A DNA stretch of 64,000 bases from Metaphire vulgaris (Eukaryota; Annelida; Clitellata; Crassiclitellata; Megascolecidae). Position numbers and translations under genes: made by a program. The stretch's first letter is position 1. Each line of letters starts with the position of its first letter. The stretch covers positions 4,009,984-4,073,983 of the forward strand of contig CM030861.1 of NCBI GenBank assembly GCA_018105865.1, written 5' to 3'. This document shows, in pieces, positions 1 to 10,866 of the stretch. The notes beneath the pieces are model-generated. The model saw nothing but the letters and a program-made list of their open reading frames with translations. It did not search any database and was not told the DNA's origin.

Positions 1-139
1 TTTATTATGGTCGCAATCTTCGCATGAAGTAAAATTGCCCAAAAGTTAGTCAATTTGAAAATTATTGCACAAGAGAAATTTCATGTGCACATGAACCCTC
101 AAGAATCAGAGGAAACATTGTATGTGATATGACTTTATG

Positions 140-274
140 CAGAGGTTAAAGTGGTATGTTGGAGGTGCTGGGGCCATACGCTGTGAAAACCCTGAGCCCG
201 GGATATATTTGTCGGCCGATGAATGAGGTGCCGGGGCCCATAACAGAGGTGCTGGGGCCGGGCCCCAACCACTG
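140..274. mobile_element. hAT-type MITE (135 bp)
   Basis: The ends CAGAGGTTAAAG and CCCAACCACTG fit hAT termini. The 8-bp sequence actttatg flanks both sides (132-139 and 275-282) as a perfect target duplication. The interior is GC-rich, with repeated 'ggtgctggggcc' blocks and no coding capacity. Boundaries are firm because of the duplication; the superfamily is inferred from 8 bp plus the CAG...CTG ends. Confidence 0.8.
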
Positions 275-282
275 ACTTTATG

Positions 283-962
283 ACTTTGTTATGATCGCGT
301 TATATAGTAACTGTACGGCTGCTACATCATGTTGACAAATGACTTCTGACTATTGCGCTCTGGAAAATATATGTTTTACAAACAAAGCTCTTGCTGTTTC
401 CCAACTCTTGACTGATATCTGGAATTGTCTTTTGTGGTATGCATATGGAGCCTTCTTCTAGCATATGTATACTTATGGAGTACTGTTTACAGATACCTTT
501 GAGTATTGAAATTGGTGCTATAGAAGTTCGTAAATAATAATAAGAATAATAATTAATGGTAATTTGGGATTTGACTGCAATGAATAAGGTTCTGAAGAGC
601 AAAGCACTAAAATTTCTAATAGGCTTCCTGAAACATGCAGTGCTAATAGCTTCTTGATCATCTAAAATTTTTCTGTCTAGACATGAAACTCTTCTTCCAA
701 GAGTTCTTCCATAAACATCATGTCAAGAGTGCCTTCAGATTGCATATTGCTGACAGAACTGACCATTTCATTTGAACCATATCTGTAGGCTATCACTGTT
801 TGATTAGCTATTTTTGAATAAACTGAAGCACAGGTATCTAATCAGGATCACTGCTTTTATACCTATTTGTTAAAAGTTAATTTTATCATACTAAAATTCA
901 TCAGACAATTTAATGACAGTGGAAATTTATATTCAATCTAACACCGTACCAATCTCAATAAA
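283..962. other. Mostly unassigned, AT-rich
   Basis: Apart from the weak exon candidate at 380-496 I see no gene, repeat or RNA signature here. It is probably intron or intergenic sequence. Confidence 0.4.
380..496 (-). CDS. Weak candidate fourth exon of the ADAM17-like gene
   Basis: On the minus strand an AG acceptor (497-498) opens a 117-nt frame that closes at a GT donor (378-379). The phase (2 nt in, 1 nt out) would continue from the exon at 5745-5867. The peptide contains GICKQYSISIH and GSICIPQKT, faintly like the CSKQSIYKTIESK...CF stretch that follows the catalytic helix in ADAM17. The disintegrin-like part expected next (VCGN...) is absent. Chance is a real alternative; transcript evidence would decide. 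Confidence 0.27.
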
Positions 963-1100
963 GGGGCCGTCCATATATAACGTCACACAAATTTTAGGTA
1001 AAAATTACTCCTCCTTCCCCATGTCACATTTAGTCACAAAGGTATTAGCCTCCCTTAAAATAACGTCACAAACTATCGACCCCCAAACTACAAAGCCGTC
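963..1100. mobile_element. MITE-like repeat
   Basis: Begins GGGGCCGTCCATATATAACG and contains repeated 'aacgtcacaaa' blocks (979, 1062). A related head, GGGGCTGTCCATTAATTAGG, occurs at 49868. I could not find an inverted end or target duplication, so the right border is approximate. Confidence 0.4.
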
Positions 1101-1531
1101 ACTAATTAGATTTATGATTTACTTCTTCACATGTGTAACTACCAAATTTTGCAAAAAATTATGACTAATTGTTTCTAGTCCTCTTTGTTCTGCCATGGTG
1201 ATAAAAAGTGAGTGTCCATTGGGCACACTGGAAGAGTGCCAACAGGAGCATTACTAAAAAATAAAAATAAAAACGTGATGTCGCAGGATTTTACCTGCCC
1301 CACTCACTACATCACAAGTTGTAATGTAAAGTAATGTAATTAGCTATTTATACTGCGCCTAATCAATCAATGTTAGCAAGCGCATTACAATTAATGTCAA
1401 TTATGTCAATTATTATATGCACAATTAAACAGATGTGTCTTCAAATGTTTACGGAAAGCGACGGGCGACTTTATGTTCCGTAGCGCTGGTGGAAGGGCGT
1501 TCCAGGCATGGGGTCCAGCGTACGAGAAGGC

Positions 1532-3024
1532 TCATTGCCCTACGACTGTCCGAAGACAAGGTTTCTGGTATTGACTGGTAGAGGCTGATCGTAGGCCTGG
1601 TCTACCAATGCCGGTTGATGTTGGCTGGAGCAGATCGGCCAGATAGGTCGGACAAAGACCATTCTGTGCACAGAACATCAGCGTGCATAGTTTGTGTTGT
1701 ATCCGTGACTGGACTGGAAGCCAATGAAGTTTGCGAAGCGCCGGAGTGACGTGGTCTTGAGGTTTTAGGTCCAGCACCAGACGTGCAGCAGCATTTTGTA
1801 CGAGCTGCAGGTTGGCCAGTGTAGACTTTGGAAGGCCGGCAAGAACAGAATTACAATAGTCTAGTCTGGACAGAACAAATGCAGAAAGCAGTTGCGAGGC
1901 GACTTCTTTGCCAGCGATTCGACAAATCTGGCGGATACGTCGTATGTTATAGAAGCAGCTCTTGGCTAACTGTCCAACATGTTGCTTCATGGTCAATTCG
2001 TTATCAAACAGGACTCCGAGATCTCTGATGATGGAAGAAGGGCGGACGATGGTGCCCTGAAGTGCCAGACTACAATCGGTGTTAGACAGCTTAAGCATGT
2101 TAGCATGTGAGCCAAACCATGCAAGCTCAGTCTTGGAAGCATTAAGTTGCAATCATCGTGAGGAACACCATCCTTGGACCTCTGTGATGCAATTTTGGAG
2201 ACGACCAAGAGCAAGACCGACGTCTTTAACGTCCACATGGTCGTAGATCAGTTTATCATCAGCAAAAATATGATGGCGAAGATCATGACGTTGAAAAATA
2301 AAGGCAAAGTCTTCTGTGTATGTGATGAAGGCAATTGGTCCCAAAGACGAGCCCTGGGCACAGAGCACTCGAGAGACAAAGCTGGCGAGGAATCACCGAG
2401 GTGGCGAAATATCTGCTCGCGTCCAGTGAGGTAAGAACGAAACCAGCCAAAAGGAACTCCGCTGACTCCGAAACGTTCCTCCAGGACACGGAGCAGTATG
2501 TCATGATCCACCGTGTCGAAAGCCGAGCTGAGGTCAAGTAGTACAAGTGCAGTGACCTTGCCATCATCTATGGCGCGCACGAGGTCGTTGTGGACTTTAA
2601 TTACCGCTGTTTCTGTTGAGTGAAATCGCCGATATGCAGATTGATGAACTGGTAAAAGGTGATTGTGCTCAGAAAACTCAGGAAAACGAGCAACGACTGT
2701 TCGCTCCATGAGCTTCGACACAAAGCTCAAGTTGGAAATTGGTCAAAAAGATTTCAGATCTCCTGGATCCAACGTTGGCTTCTTCAGGCGGGGAAGGACG
2801 ATAGCCGATTTGCAGGCATCGGCACAGTTTCCAGTGTCCAAAGAAGTGTTGCACATCAGACTAAGCAGAGGAGCAATGACATCAGCAACCTCCCATAACA
2901 GCCAGGTAGGGATCGGATCAAGCGAGCATTGCTTGTTTGGCAACTTTGATAACAGAGCTTTAATCTCAGTTGGTGTTACCGGACAGAAAGAGAAAGGCGG
3001 GGTTTGTCTTTTAACGATCTCCAC
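1532..3024 (-). pseudogene. Reverse transcriptase and C-terminus of the L2-like element
   Basis: Four successive frames together cover an L2/CR1 reverse transcriptase: NKQCSLDPIPTWLL (3024-2743), SAYRRFHSTETAVIK and LLDLSSAFDTVDHDIL (2730-2400), catalytic box FADDKLIY (near 2260), then LNASKTELAWFG, DYCNSVLAGLP and LRKLHWLPVQSRI (2152-1532). Both catalytic aspartates of the FADD box are kept. Frameshifts between the four blocks inactivate it. Confidence 0.88.
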
Positions 3025-3429
3025 CTCAGGTGCATTAGATGTCTGCTCACGAATTCGGGCAATCTTCTCCGTAAAAAAGGTGGCAAAGTCATTGACCTAG
3101 AAGTGTGATACAGAGGTCGGAGGCGGTTTGGCAAGCCGATCAACTTTAGCCCAGATCGCTCGACTGTTTCCTCCACAGCTTTCAATTTCCCGCGTCCAGT
3201 ACTGCTTGAACTTGTCTTGGAAAAGTTGCCGGACTTTGAGTGTAGTTTCCAAGCCTCCAGTGTATCAGGCGTCAGAAGGCGCCTGTAATGTCTTTCAAGC
3301 CGACGTCGCTTGGCTTTAGCAGCACGACAATCTTCGTCGAACCATGGAGCAGAGTGCCGTCTGGATGTCTGGACGGTTCGAAGTGGTGCATGCTTATCGA
3401 TCAGGTTTCTCATGGCAGTGTCATAAAGC

Positions 3430-4588
3430 GAGAAGAGGCCGTTGACACCAGGTACAGGGGACTGGATGACCGATTCGACGAGCTGATGAAGAAGAGAAAG
3501 CATCGATGCCGAATTGTCGCCATGAGCGACGTTGGACACAGCATACCCTTGTATGATTGTCCCGGTCAGAACGCCGTAATGCAGCAGTGATCAGAGAATG
3601 ATCTGAGAGAATCCCAGGTGGATCGACACATAAGTTTATGACATCAACGTCCTGTCGGGTGATGATGACATCAAGTGTATGTCCCGCAGAATGTGTCGGT
3701 GAGTAGATCCTCTGTTTCAGGCTGTATATGTCGAGAAGTGAAACAAATTTGGCCGACAGAGGATCGTCTGGCGTATCGAGGTGTAGATTCAGGTCACCGA
3801 GAAGCATCAGTGGTGCCATGAACGTGACTACTCTCTAGCAGGTCGGCGATATCGTTCAGAAAGCAATCAGTTGCTCGCTGAGAACCAGGTCTATACAATA
3901 CGACGATGAGCAGGTTGAGTCCACCACCGTCAAGGTGGACGCAGAGGTGCTCGAAAGTCGGGTAGATAGGGGTGTCAATTCTGCGTGCTTTATACGTCGC
4001 ATGATAGAAGAGACACACCCCGCCTTGGTTTGTCACAATATACGTATCATCATGAGTAGGGCGCGCACATTCCATAAAGGAGTAGCCAGACGGAGCGCAT
4101 GCTAATAAATCCGGACTGTCAGGTGAGAAATGCCAAGTCTCTACGATGGCGGCAAAGCACAGGTCCTGATCGACTATCCATGATGATATCGACAAGAATT
4201 TGTTGGCGATGGAACGAGCGTTAAAAACTCCAAACTTCGAATGTGTGACAGAGTTACTAATCCTCCGAATTAGTGTTAAGGAACGTTTATTCGCTAGTGC
4301 TTCGTTGTGGAAGTGTGGTGAAACAGCACGATTCCTCGCACGGTTACCGATAATAATCGGTATCAGCTGATGATCGCAAGATCGGCGATAGCGACTGTGG
4401 TCACAGGTGCAGGCGACCTGCTGTGCCTGTGGATAGGCATAGCTAGAGTGTAAAGTGGGTCTACGTCTACGATTTTTTCCCGCACGGCTGCCACGCCTAG
4501 CTAATCGCAGCTGAGCGATGATATGTCGTACCGAGGCATCGAGGGTGACTCGGGACGACTTCAGGCACAACAGATCTCGTGTCAGCAT
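3430..4588 (-). pseudogene. Endonuclease domain of the L2-like element (frameshifted)
   Basis: An endonuclease of the exonuclease-endonuclease-phosphatase fold normally nicks target DNA to prime reverse transcription. The first part (4588-3794, 264 codons) has FGVFNARSIANK near residue 118, then VETWH and GGVCLFYH. After a frameshift near 3800 the second part has LLGDLNLHLD (catalytic Asp/Asn) and SDHSLI (catalytic His), ending near 3500. The basic linker APWFDEDCRAAKAKRRRLER follows at about 3335. All expected motifs are visible but lie in two frames. The first 110 residues are basic and unassigned. Confidence 0.85.
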
Positions 4589-4866
4589 GTATGACCCAAT
4601 GTCTAGCCAAATTCCAGATTCTTTATATCCGCCGATACAGTTAGAACACTAGACTTCAACGTGCAACAGAGTGAACCGCTCTGACCTCCAACTTGAAAAA
4701 TTCTGCGTGAAAAAGAACGGTTGACAAGAAAAGAAAATAAACGAACGTTCAGCAACCACAAGACTCCAGCTGAGAAGCGCAGCGGCAGCCATCTTGATTA
4801 ACGGCGATTTTCAAAATGTTAACGGTGTTGAAGATATGATAGGTTAGGTTAAGTTAGAAAGTCGAT

Positions 4867-4917
4867 TTATATAGCGCAAAAACATGAACGAAAAGTCAAA
4901 GGCTAGAGTGCTTTACA
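4867..4917 (-). mobile_element. 3'-end fragment of an L2-like element
   Basis: The minus strand carries only the 3' untranslated hallmark: 'gtaaagcactctagcctttga' followed by 'gcgctatataaat'. Similar tails lie at 15427, 17738, 18425, 28395 and 33181. This is a severely 5'-truncated insertion. Confidence 0.6.
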
Positions 4918-4925
4918 CATGATAG

Positions 4926-5216
4926 AACAGTTCTTCCAAAATTCCACCAAAATCGCTCGAATAAATATTAAATTAGAACTATTTCCAGATGAACGGTCAA
5001 ACATTACGAATTTCAGTGCATCGTGAGGATCCAAAAGAGAAAATAATCCGAAAAGAAAGCATTAAATCACACAGTCGGAAATCTATGCAGCCACACGCGG
5101 CGCCACCTACCGAACTTGTAACAGCTGTTGTAACAGCTTGGTGAATCCCCTCCCTTCAGCGTGTGATGTCAAATATGGATGACCCAAAAATAATTATAGG
5201 TGTCCGACAAATTGTA
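4926..5216. other. No feature recognised
   Basis: AT-rich sequence between the L2-like tail and a hAT MITE. I see no coding frame, RNA gene or repeat. It lies in the presumed intron downstream of the ADAM17-like exon at 5745-5867. Confidence 0.5.
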
Positions 5217-5224
5217 CTCAAATG

Positions 5225-5671
5225 CAGAGGCGTCATTTGGGGGGGGGGTCTGGAAGGCCCCCCAAGGAAATGAAAATATTAATTTATAATGTATTAATGT
5301 GCAACAAAAAACAAAAACAGGGACGTCATTTGCGTTTGGGGGGGAGCAAAAAAAGGTCAGCAGCCCCTAAAGCCTAAAGGAGTGCTTGATGTCGAGAGTA
5401 ACCTGAAGTAACTAATCGTAAAAAAGTAAAAAAGGGCTGACAAGCAAAAAAAAAAGTCGTAAACTTTTTGGGAAACTCGTGCTTGATGTTGAGCAATCTG
5501 AAGTAAGTAATCGTAAAAAAGGACTGACGAGAAAAAAAAAAGGGTCGTCAACTTTTTTGGAAACTCGTCAAGTCGAAAAATTTAAAAAAATTTAAAAATT
5601 TAAAAAAATTGAAAAGAAAAATTTTACAAAATTTCTCGCCCCTGCAAGAAAAGTGTGAAATGACGCCACTG
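5225..5671. mobile_element. hAT-type MITE (447 bp)
   Basis: Left end CAGAGGCGTCATTT, right end (reversed) CAGTGGCGTCATTTC, flanked by a perfect 8-bp duplication ctcaaatg at 5217-5224 and 5672-5679. Inside are G runs and repeated blocks around 'ctgacaagcaaaaaa', a motif shared with other hAT MITEs here. No coding capacity. A further 'gggacgtcatttg' at 5328 suggests internal duplication of the end. Confidence 0.82.
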
Positions 5672-5744
5672 CTCAAATGTGATAACTATTGCAAAATATG
5701 CAAAGAAAAGAAAACATCAAAAATTGCAAAAAAAACTTATAAAC

Positions 5745-5867
5745 CAACATTATTATTAGGATCACGTCCAGAGACCGAGAATGGATACATTATATATTTC
5801 CCATCATTGGTAGCTGAAGGTGAACATTCACTGCGATCTGGATCATGCTGAGCACCCCAACCATGTC
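5745..5867 (-). CDS. ADAM17/TACE-like metalloprotease exon: zinc-site and post-catalytic segment
   Basis: ADAM17-type proteases are membrane zinc metalloproteases that shed ectodomains. This 123-nt exon has AG (868-869) and GT (743-744) borders and reads GHGWGAQHDPD, then GKYIMYPFSVSGRDPNNN. The family has GHNFGAEHDPDG... and GKYVMYP.AVSG....NN, so the match is clear. It enters in phase 2/1, matching the exon at 21953-22051. With canonical splicing the motif becomes H-G-H-G-W, lacking the two residues between the first His and Gly (including the catalytic Glu) of HExGHxxGxxHD. The true acceptor may be elsewhere, or the copy may be inactive. Confidence 0.75.
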
Positions 5868-5966
5868 CTACATAATGTCACATTATGACACACTTGACTA
5901 TTATAACAATGCTAACAAAACAAATCAAAACAAGGCAAATAAATTTCAATGTAATATAAATATTGT

Positions 5967-6138
5967 TTGCCTTTGGTTTTGTATGGTACTGAAGCAACAT
6001 ATCCTAACAAAAGCACGTTAAATGCCTTGGATAGACTTATCCAGCAGGCTGTTTGTCAAATATTTAACGTTTATTGTAAAGATACAATCGAGTGTATAAG
6101 GGATATGGTTGGTTTGCAGCTGACACATGATGCAGTAA

Positions 6139-6142
<4 letters not shown>
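5967..6142 (+). pseudogene. C-terminal end of an I-like reverse transcriptase
   Basis: The frame reads PLVLYGTEAT, NKSTLNALDRLIQQA and CQIFNVYCKDTIECIRDMVG, then ends in TAA followed directly by an (AAT)n tail. The same LYGLEA motif occurs in the I-like fragment at 19250-20400. Only about 58 codons remain, so it is strongly 5'-truncated. Confidence 0.65.

Positions 6143-6170
<28 letters not shown>
6139..6170. repeat. (AAT)n microsatellite between two retrotransposon tails
   Basis: About ten AAT units. The plus-strand I-like end runs into it from the left and the minus-strand Rex1-like 3' end from the right, so two tails meet at one repeat. Confidence 0.85.
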
Positions 6171-6172
<2 letters not shown>

Positions 6173-6590
6173 TGATTTTAAGTGGTTTAGGAGGCTAAGT
6201 AAGCCTGTGTGAAAACCACTGATGTAACCATCTGCATTCAATAACCTAGTTTATCTAGATAGCCTTTGAATCCGTTTACTGTTTCAACTGTCACTCCCAC
6301 CTCGTCCAAACTGTTCCATTTGTCCACAACCCTTGCACTAAAAAAGTTTTTCTTTCTTGGACCAACCCTCTGCTTAAACAATTTGCACTTGTGGCCTCTT
6401 GTGCTGCTATAGTGTGCCAATGTAAAGAATCGATCATATGGCACATCTACTTTCCCAGTCATTATTTTGTATGTTTCTATCAAATCCCCTCTCTCTCTTC
6501 TCCTTTCTAATGTTGTCAGTCCACAAGAGTCCACAAAAAATTTTAAAAAATTGAAAAGAAAAATTTTACACAATTTCTCGCCCCGCAAGA
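6171..6590 (-). pseudogene. Rex1/CR1-like element 3' end
   Basis: Minus-strand frame with LAHYSSTRGHKCKLFKQRVG, FFSARVVDKWNSLDEVGV and NGFKGYLDKLGY then stop, followed by a 3' UTR. The same ending and UTR occur at 10600-10867 (plus), so both are one family. Catalytic domains are missing. Confidence 0.8.
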
Positions 6591-6823
6591 AAAGTGTGAA
6601 ATGACATCATTATTTTGTATGTTTCTATCAAATCCCCCCTCTCTCTTCTCCTTTCTAATGTTGTCAGTCCACAAGAGTCCACAAAATTTTTTAAAAATTG
6701 AAAAGAAAATTTTTACAAAATTTCTCGCCCCCGCAAGAAAAGTGTGAAATGACGCCACTGCTCAAATGTGATAACTATTGCAAAATATGCAAAGAAAAGA
6801 AAACATCAAAAATTGCAAAAAAA
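6459..6823. repeat. Local duplications: 148-bp tandem pair and copy of 5603-5738
   Basis: The block starting 'tcattattttgtatg' at 6459 is repeated at 6607, ending near 6753. In addition 6685-6823 repeats 5603-5738 almost base for base. That copy includes the right end of the hAT MITE, its ctcaaatg flank and intron sequence next to the exon at 5745. The duplication therefore happened after the MITE inserted. Confidence 0.8.
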
Positions 6824-7272
6824 ACTTTTTAAATTTTAAAAAATTTCTACATACATACATCTACATACATACGTAAAATACCGGCAGCAATCTTTTTTAT
6901 TGAAGTATAAGGGGAAATCACTGTTTTTCTCTGATTGTATAGTAAATGTGTGCTTGAGGTCTGAGGTTATTGATATGATGCAATGAATGTTATGTTAGTT
7001 GAATAGGTATTTGAGTTTTGTTTGTTTTTTTACCTGACTGTACTGTTTAAAGCGTGTGTTTTATTAGTTTATTACTAGTTTATTATTGTTTTTTGTTCTA
7101 TTTGATGCTGTGCTTGTCACGAAATAAAGATTATAAATCATCACAAATATACTGGTTTAATATTTTCTTTTGCTTATTCAAGAATGGTTACAACTTCATT
7201 TGTAATTTATTTCAACAATGTTGATTACATGCAGCATTGCTGCTTTGAAGACTGTGCTAATCTTGCTAGCAT
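6824..7272. other. No gene recognised
   Basis: AT-rich, with 'tacataca' repeats near 6848 and an AATAAA-like site near 7121. I see no coding frame. Confidence 0.5.
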
Positions 7273-7390
7273 ACAGGGTGTAACGAAAGTTTCTGCCCCC
7301 ATAGCATGGCACTTAACTTAAAATTTTATTGGTTAAGCTTCAAACAATGAATTTTTTTATATATCAGTGCAAAGATAAGTTAATTCCCAT

Positions 7391-8062
7391 TCAGTACCCG
7401 GTTGACTGTCCCTTTTTCTGCAGGCATTCTTCCATTCTTCGGGGCAGATTTTCGATGAGAGTAAAAATCTCGACTTGTGTTGCGGAAAGCCATTCAATCA
7501 TCACACGTCTGATGCGGTCATCTTGATTAAGGGATCGTGTCTGCTACAGAACACTATCTTGCAGTCTTACCCATAGATGTTCTATAGGTAGATGTTCTAT
7601 AGGATTTAAGTCTGGAGAATTGCCTGGCCAGTCATTCCAGGCTGTTGGAAAGTGTGTTACGATAAAGTCCTTCGTAGCCTTCACCGTGTGTGCTGGAGCT
7701 CTATCCCAGTGGCGTAGCGAGAGGGGCAGAGGGGGTGAAGCGCCCCACGCGGCACTTGCCCTAGGGGCGGCATTTTCGAGATTTCCTAATTTTTTAATAA
7801 TTATTAGCCTTTATTATGGGTTTTTTGCTTGTCAGACTTTTTTAGAGACTTGATAACATTTTTTTGCTTGTCAGACTTTTTTAAAGACTTGATTACTATG
7901 ATTAGTAAGGTTTTTCAGGAAATTTTGAAAATTTTCTGCTGCAAAAAGGCAGCACTTTTTATTTTCGCCCCAGGCGGCACTTTGCCTAGCTATGCCACTG
8001 CTCTATCCTGCATCAGAATCGAAAGATTCTGTCTGGAAAAATGGCGGTATCCCTCACTGTGA
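7391..8062 (-). pseudogene. Tc1-like transposase, C-terminal half
   Basis: DDE transposases cut and paste their element. Upstream of the MITE the frame reads HSEGYRHFSRQN and LMQDRAPAHTVKA (second-Asp region). It resumes after the MITE with WNDWPGNSPDLNPIEHL, the region of the third catalytic acid. A 15-bp tandem duplication repeats PIEHL in frame, giving SPDLNPIEHLPIEHLW. A stop codon follows shortly after (DSVL then TAG). The tail WLSATQVEIF and NLPRRMEECLQKKGQSTGY ends naturally at 7391. Clearly dead. Confidence 0.82.
7707..8000. mobile_element. hAT-type MITE (294 bp) inside the Tc1 transposase
   Basis: Ends CAGTGGCGTAGC and GCTATGCCACTG, with a perfect 8-bp duplication ctctatcc (7699-7706, 8001-8008). 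Removing it restores the transposase frame, so it came after the Tc1 element. It contains two 'ttttttgcttgtcagactttttt' units. Confidence 0.9.
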
Positions 8063-8441
8063 CAGTAATAATAATAAACTTCCTTGGATAACAAGAGAAG
8101 TGCATCAGAAAAGAAGGGCGAAAAACAGAGCATGGAGGAAACTAAGTAAACTCAGATTGGCAAGTAAAGGAAATGAGTAGAATCAGCACAGACTCAAGAT
8201 CTTGGAGGAACAGTATACCCAGAAAAGAAAAGCGCCAGCAGTTACTAGCACCAGCAGTTACTAACAATATGGCTATTGCAAATTTTGAAGGCAGGTTGAC
8301 AAAAATATAAAACAGTACAAATATTGTAATAGAAAGTTGAGACGAAAGGACACAGTCGGTCCCCTCTTGGACAATGCAAGATGTGCAATAACAGACGATG
8401 TAGAAACTGCACAGATTCTAAATAACTATTTTTGTTCAGTA

Positions 8442-8732
8442 TCTATCATATTAAAATCGTTATTCTGTATGTCTGTTACCTTCGAGCATTCTGATTGGTT
8501 GCGTTCGAGTGTTCTGATTGTTTGGCTGTGTGAGCGTTCTGATTGGTTGGCTCAACTTGGCTGTGTGAGCGTTCTGATTGATTACCTTCAAGCGTTCTGA
8601 TTGGTTGGCTGGGTGAGCGTTCTGATTGGTCATTCTGGAATATTCGTTGCCTCGGCGACGCTGGCGAAAGCTTCGCAGCGGCTTCGCCTCATGCTGTGGC
8701 TTCATGTAAGCCAGCGAGCCTTCGAGTTCTAG
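8442..8732 (+). mobile_element. Helitron-like non-autonomous element (291 bp)
   Basis: Starts TCTATCATATTAAAATCG and ends CTAG, sitting between A (8441) and T (8733) as Helitrons do, with no target duplication. Removing it joins the Rex1-like frame at NNYFCSVF-TEEN. Inside is a minisatellite of 'gcgttctgattggttg' units (8488-8635) shared with the larger relative at 37382. A hairpin-like 'gcgaaagcttcgc' lies at 8662, but a canonical 3' hairpin next to CTAG is not obvious. Confidence 0.7.
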
Positions 8733-8857
8733 TTTACAGAAGAAAATACAAATACTATGTCAGAAGTCAACATTGTGTTCGATGGAAACGAAGAAGAAAT
8801 GCTAACAGATATAGTGTGTGCAAAAGAATGTGTTATGTTATGTTATGTTATGTTACG

Positions 8858-9910
8858 GTTTTGTTCAGTCTCTACACTACCCCACTGTCATCCTTAATCA
8901 ACTCTCTCAAATTGAATCATCAACTTTATGCAGACGACACTCAATTATTTCTTTCGTTTACTCCATCTTCCTTTAAGGTATCAATCTCTGAACTAGAATC
9001 AGCATTTTTGTCAATCTCATCATGGATGTCAGCTAATCTCCTTGCCCTCAATCCCTCCAAAACAGAATTTCTCTTATTTGGACTGCCGCAACAACTGAAA
9101 AAAATTGAAAATCCCACACTGATTTTAGCCCCAGATACAATAATAACCCCTGTTCCAACTGCAAAAAATCTTGGATTTACTTTTGACTCCTCCCTAAATT
9201 TTGAAGCTCACATATCTCAACTATCAAAAACCTGTTATGCTCAGTTTTGCTCACATTCGTGATCTACGTCATCTTCGTCCCTACCTTGATATTAAAACTG
9301 CTTCCACTATTGCCACTTCAATAGTTCACTCTAAGTTAGACTACTGCAACTCACTGTTTCACAATCTGACAAAGGCTTCCATATGTAAACTCCAATCGAT
9401 TCAAAATGCCTTAGCTCGTGCAGTAACTAAATCGCCTAAATTTTGCCACATTACACCATTACTCAAATCTCTCCACTGGCTCAAAATAACAGAACGCATT
9501 GAATATAAAATAATATCGATGGCTTATAACTCACTCCATACATCAAAACCAGCCTACCTAAGAAATCTGATAATTCCACAACAACCTGGATCTACTAGAT
9601 CCTCTTCTCATGTAACTCTCCTTCGACCTCTGAATCAATCATCTCTCAAAATTTGCAATCGTGCTTTTTCATATGCGGCACCTGAGCTTTGGAACTCAAT
9701 TCCAATATCCCTCCGCCGTCTACATCAAAGCCAAATAACAAACTCTGAGTCACAATTTTTTCCTCTTCTTGCAACATCTCCTCATGTTTTTCTTTCTAAA
9801 CTAAAATCATTTCTCTTTATAAAATCATTTCCTCCATAGCTATAGCGTCCTGCCCACTCGCCCTTTTGATTAAATGATCCGGCATGAATGACCCCACCTT
9901 TGGCTATAGC
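8858..9910 (+). pseudogene. L2-like fragment (subfamily with LYADDTQLFLSF)
   Basis: Frame from LFSLYTTPLSSLINS through the intact box LYADDTQLF (8924-8950), NPSKTEFLLFG, then a frameshift at about 9235, DYCNSLFHNLTKASICKLQS, LLKSLHWLKITERIEYK and FSYAAPELWNSIPISLRRL to a stop at 9839. The 3' UTR ends near 'ggctatagctacttcattt'. The minus-strand copy at 31026-32385 is the same subfamily. The 5' border lies in an (ATGTT)n stretch (8828-8857). Confidence 0.85.
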
Positions 9911-10866
9911 TACTTCATTTGAGATTGAGAGCATAGGAATAAGGAGCTACTTCGGTGCATCTTTTGAAAGCGCTTTAGAAATTAACGAGATTTTACTTAC
10001 TTATCAAGATTTTGGCCAATTAAAGACAGACAAAAGCCCAGGATTAGATGACTTTCATCCAAAGTTTCTTTATGAAGTTCAAAATGAAATAGGACATGCA
10101 ATTGCATTGATAATCAATAAATCACTCAGAACTGGAGCAGTACCACAAGACTGGAGAGATGCATTAGTCAGCCCACTGTTCAAGAAGGGAAAACAAAGTG
10201 AACCAAGCAATTACACACCAGTGAACCTAACTTCTGTAATCTGTAAAGTTATGGGGAAAATACTGAAAGAGAGCATTTTGGAACATTTGACTAGGCATAA
10301 AATTGTTAAAGACAGTCAGCATGGATTTACAAAGATATAATCATAAAACTTTATAAGTCATTAGTAAGCCCTCATCTAGAATACTGTGTTCAGGCATGGA
10401 ATCCATTCTTGAAAAAAGATACAGAGCTTTTAGAAAAAGTGCAAAGATGAGCAACGAAGATGGTAAATGGATGCCATAATTTAGGCTACGAGAAAAGATT
10501 TCAATATTGTGGATTGTCAACATTAGAAGAGAAGAGAGAGAGAGAGGGGGGGAATTGATAGAAGCATACAAAATAATGACTGGGAAAGTAGATATGCCAT
10601 ATGATTGATTCTTTACATTGGCACACTATAGCAGCACAAGAGGCCACAAATGCAAATTGTTTAAGCAGAGGGTGGGTCTAAGAAAGAAAAGAATTTTTAG
10701 TGCAAGGGTTGTGGACAAATGGAGATGTTTGGACGAGGTGGGAGTGACAGTTAGAACAGTAAACGGATTCAAAGGCTATCTCGATAAACTAGGTTATTGA
10801 ATGCAGATGGTTACATCAGTGGTTTTCACACAGGCTTACTTAGCCTCCTAAACCACTTAAAATCAC

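Larger units (their letters stand above)
1320..4810 (-). mobile_element. L2/CR1-like non-LTR retrotransposon, near full length, decayed
   Basis: On the minus strand the order is 5' leader (from about 4806, starting AATCAAGATGGCTGCC), apurinic-type endonuclease, linker, reverse transcriptase, C-terminal domain, and a 3' end with the 'gcgc.gtataaat' block seen at the ends of other L2-like copies here. At about 3.4 kb it is the longest L2-like copy in the window. The frame shifts repeatedly (near 3800, 3500, 3000, 2740 and 2150), so it cannot make one polyprotein. The 5' border is approximate and I found no clear target duplication. Confidence 0.85.
7274..8062 (-). mobile_element. Tc1/mariner-type transposon, 5'-truncated, split by a MITE
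   Basis: The end CAGGGTGTAACGAAAGTTT follows a TA dinucleotide (7272-7273), as expected for Tc1/mariner. Minus-strand transposase coding lies between this end and 8062, where it stops abruptly against Rex1-like sequence. A hAT MITE (7707-8000) sits inside. Confidence 0.75.

Noticed and set aside
9890..9930. Similarity around the 3' ends of the two LYADD-subfamily L2-like copies extending past the UTR
   Set aside because: The shared 'gagatt...gcatagga' may be coincidence or a target preference; too short to interpret.
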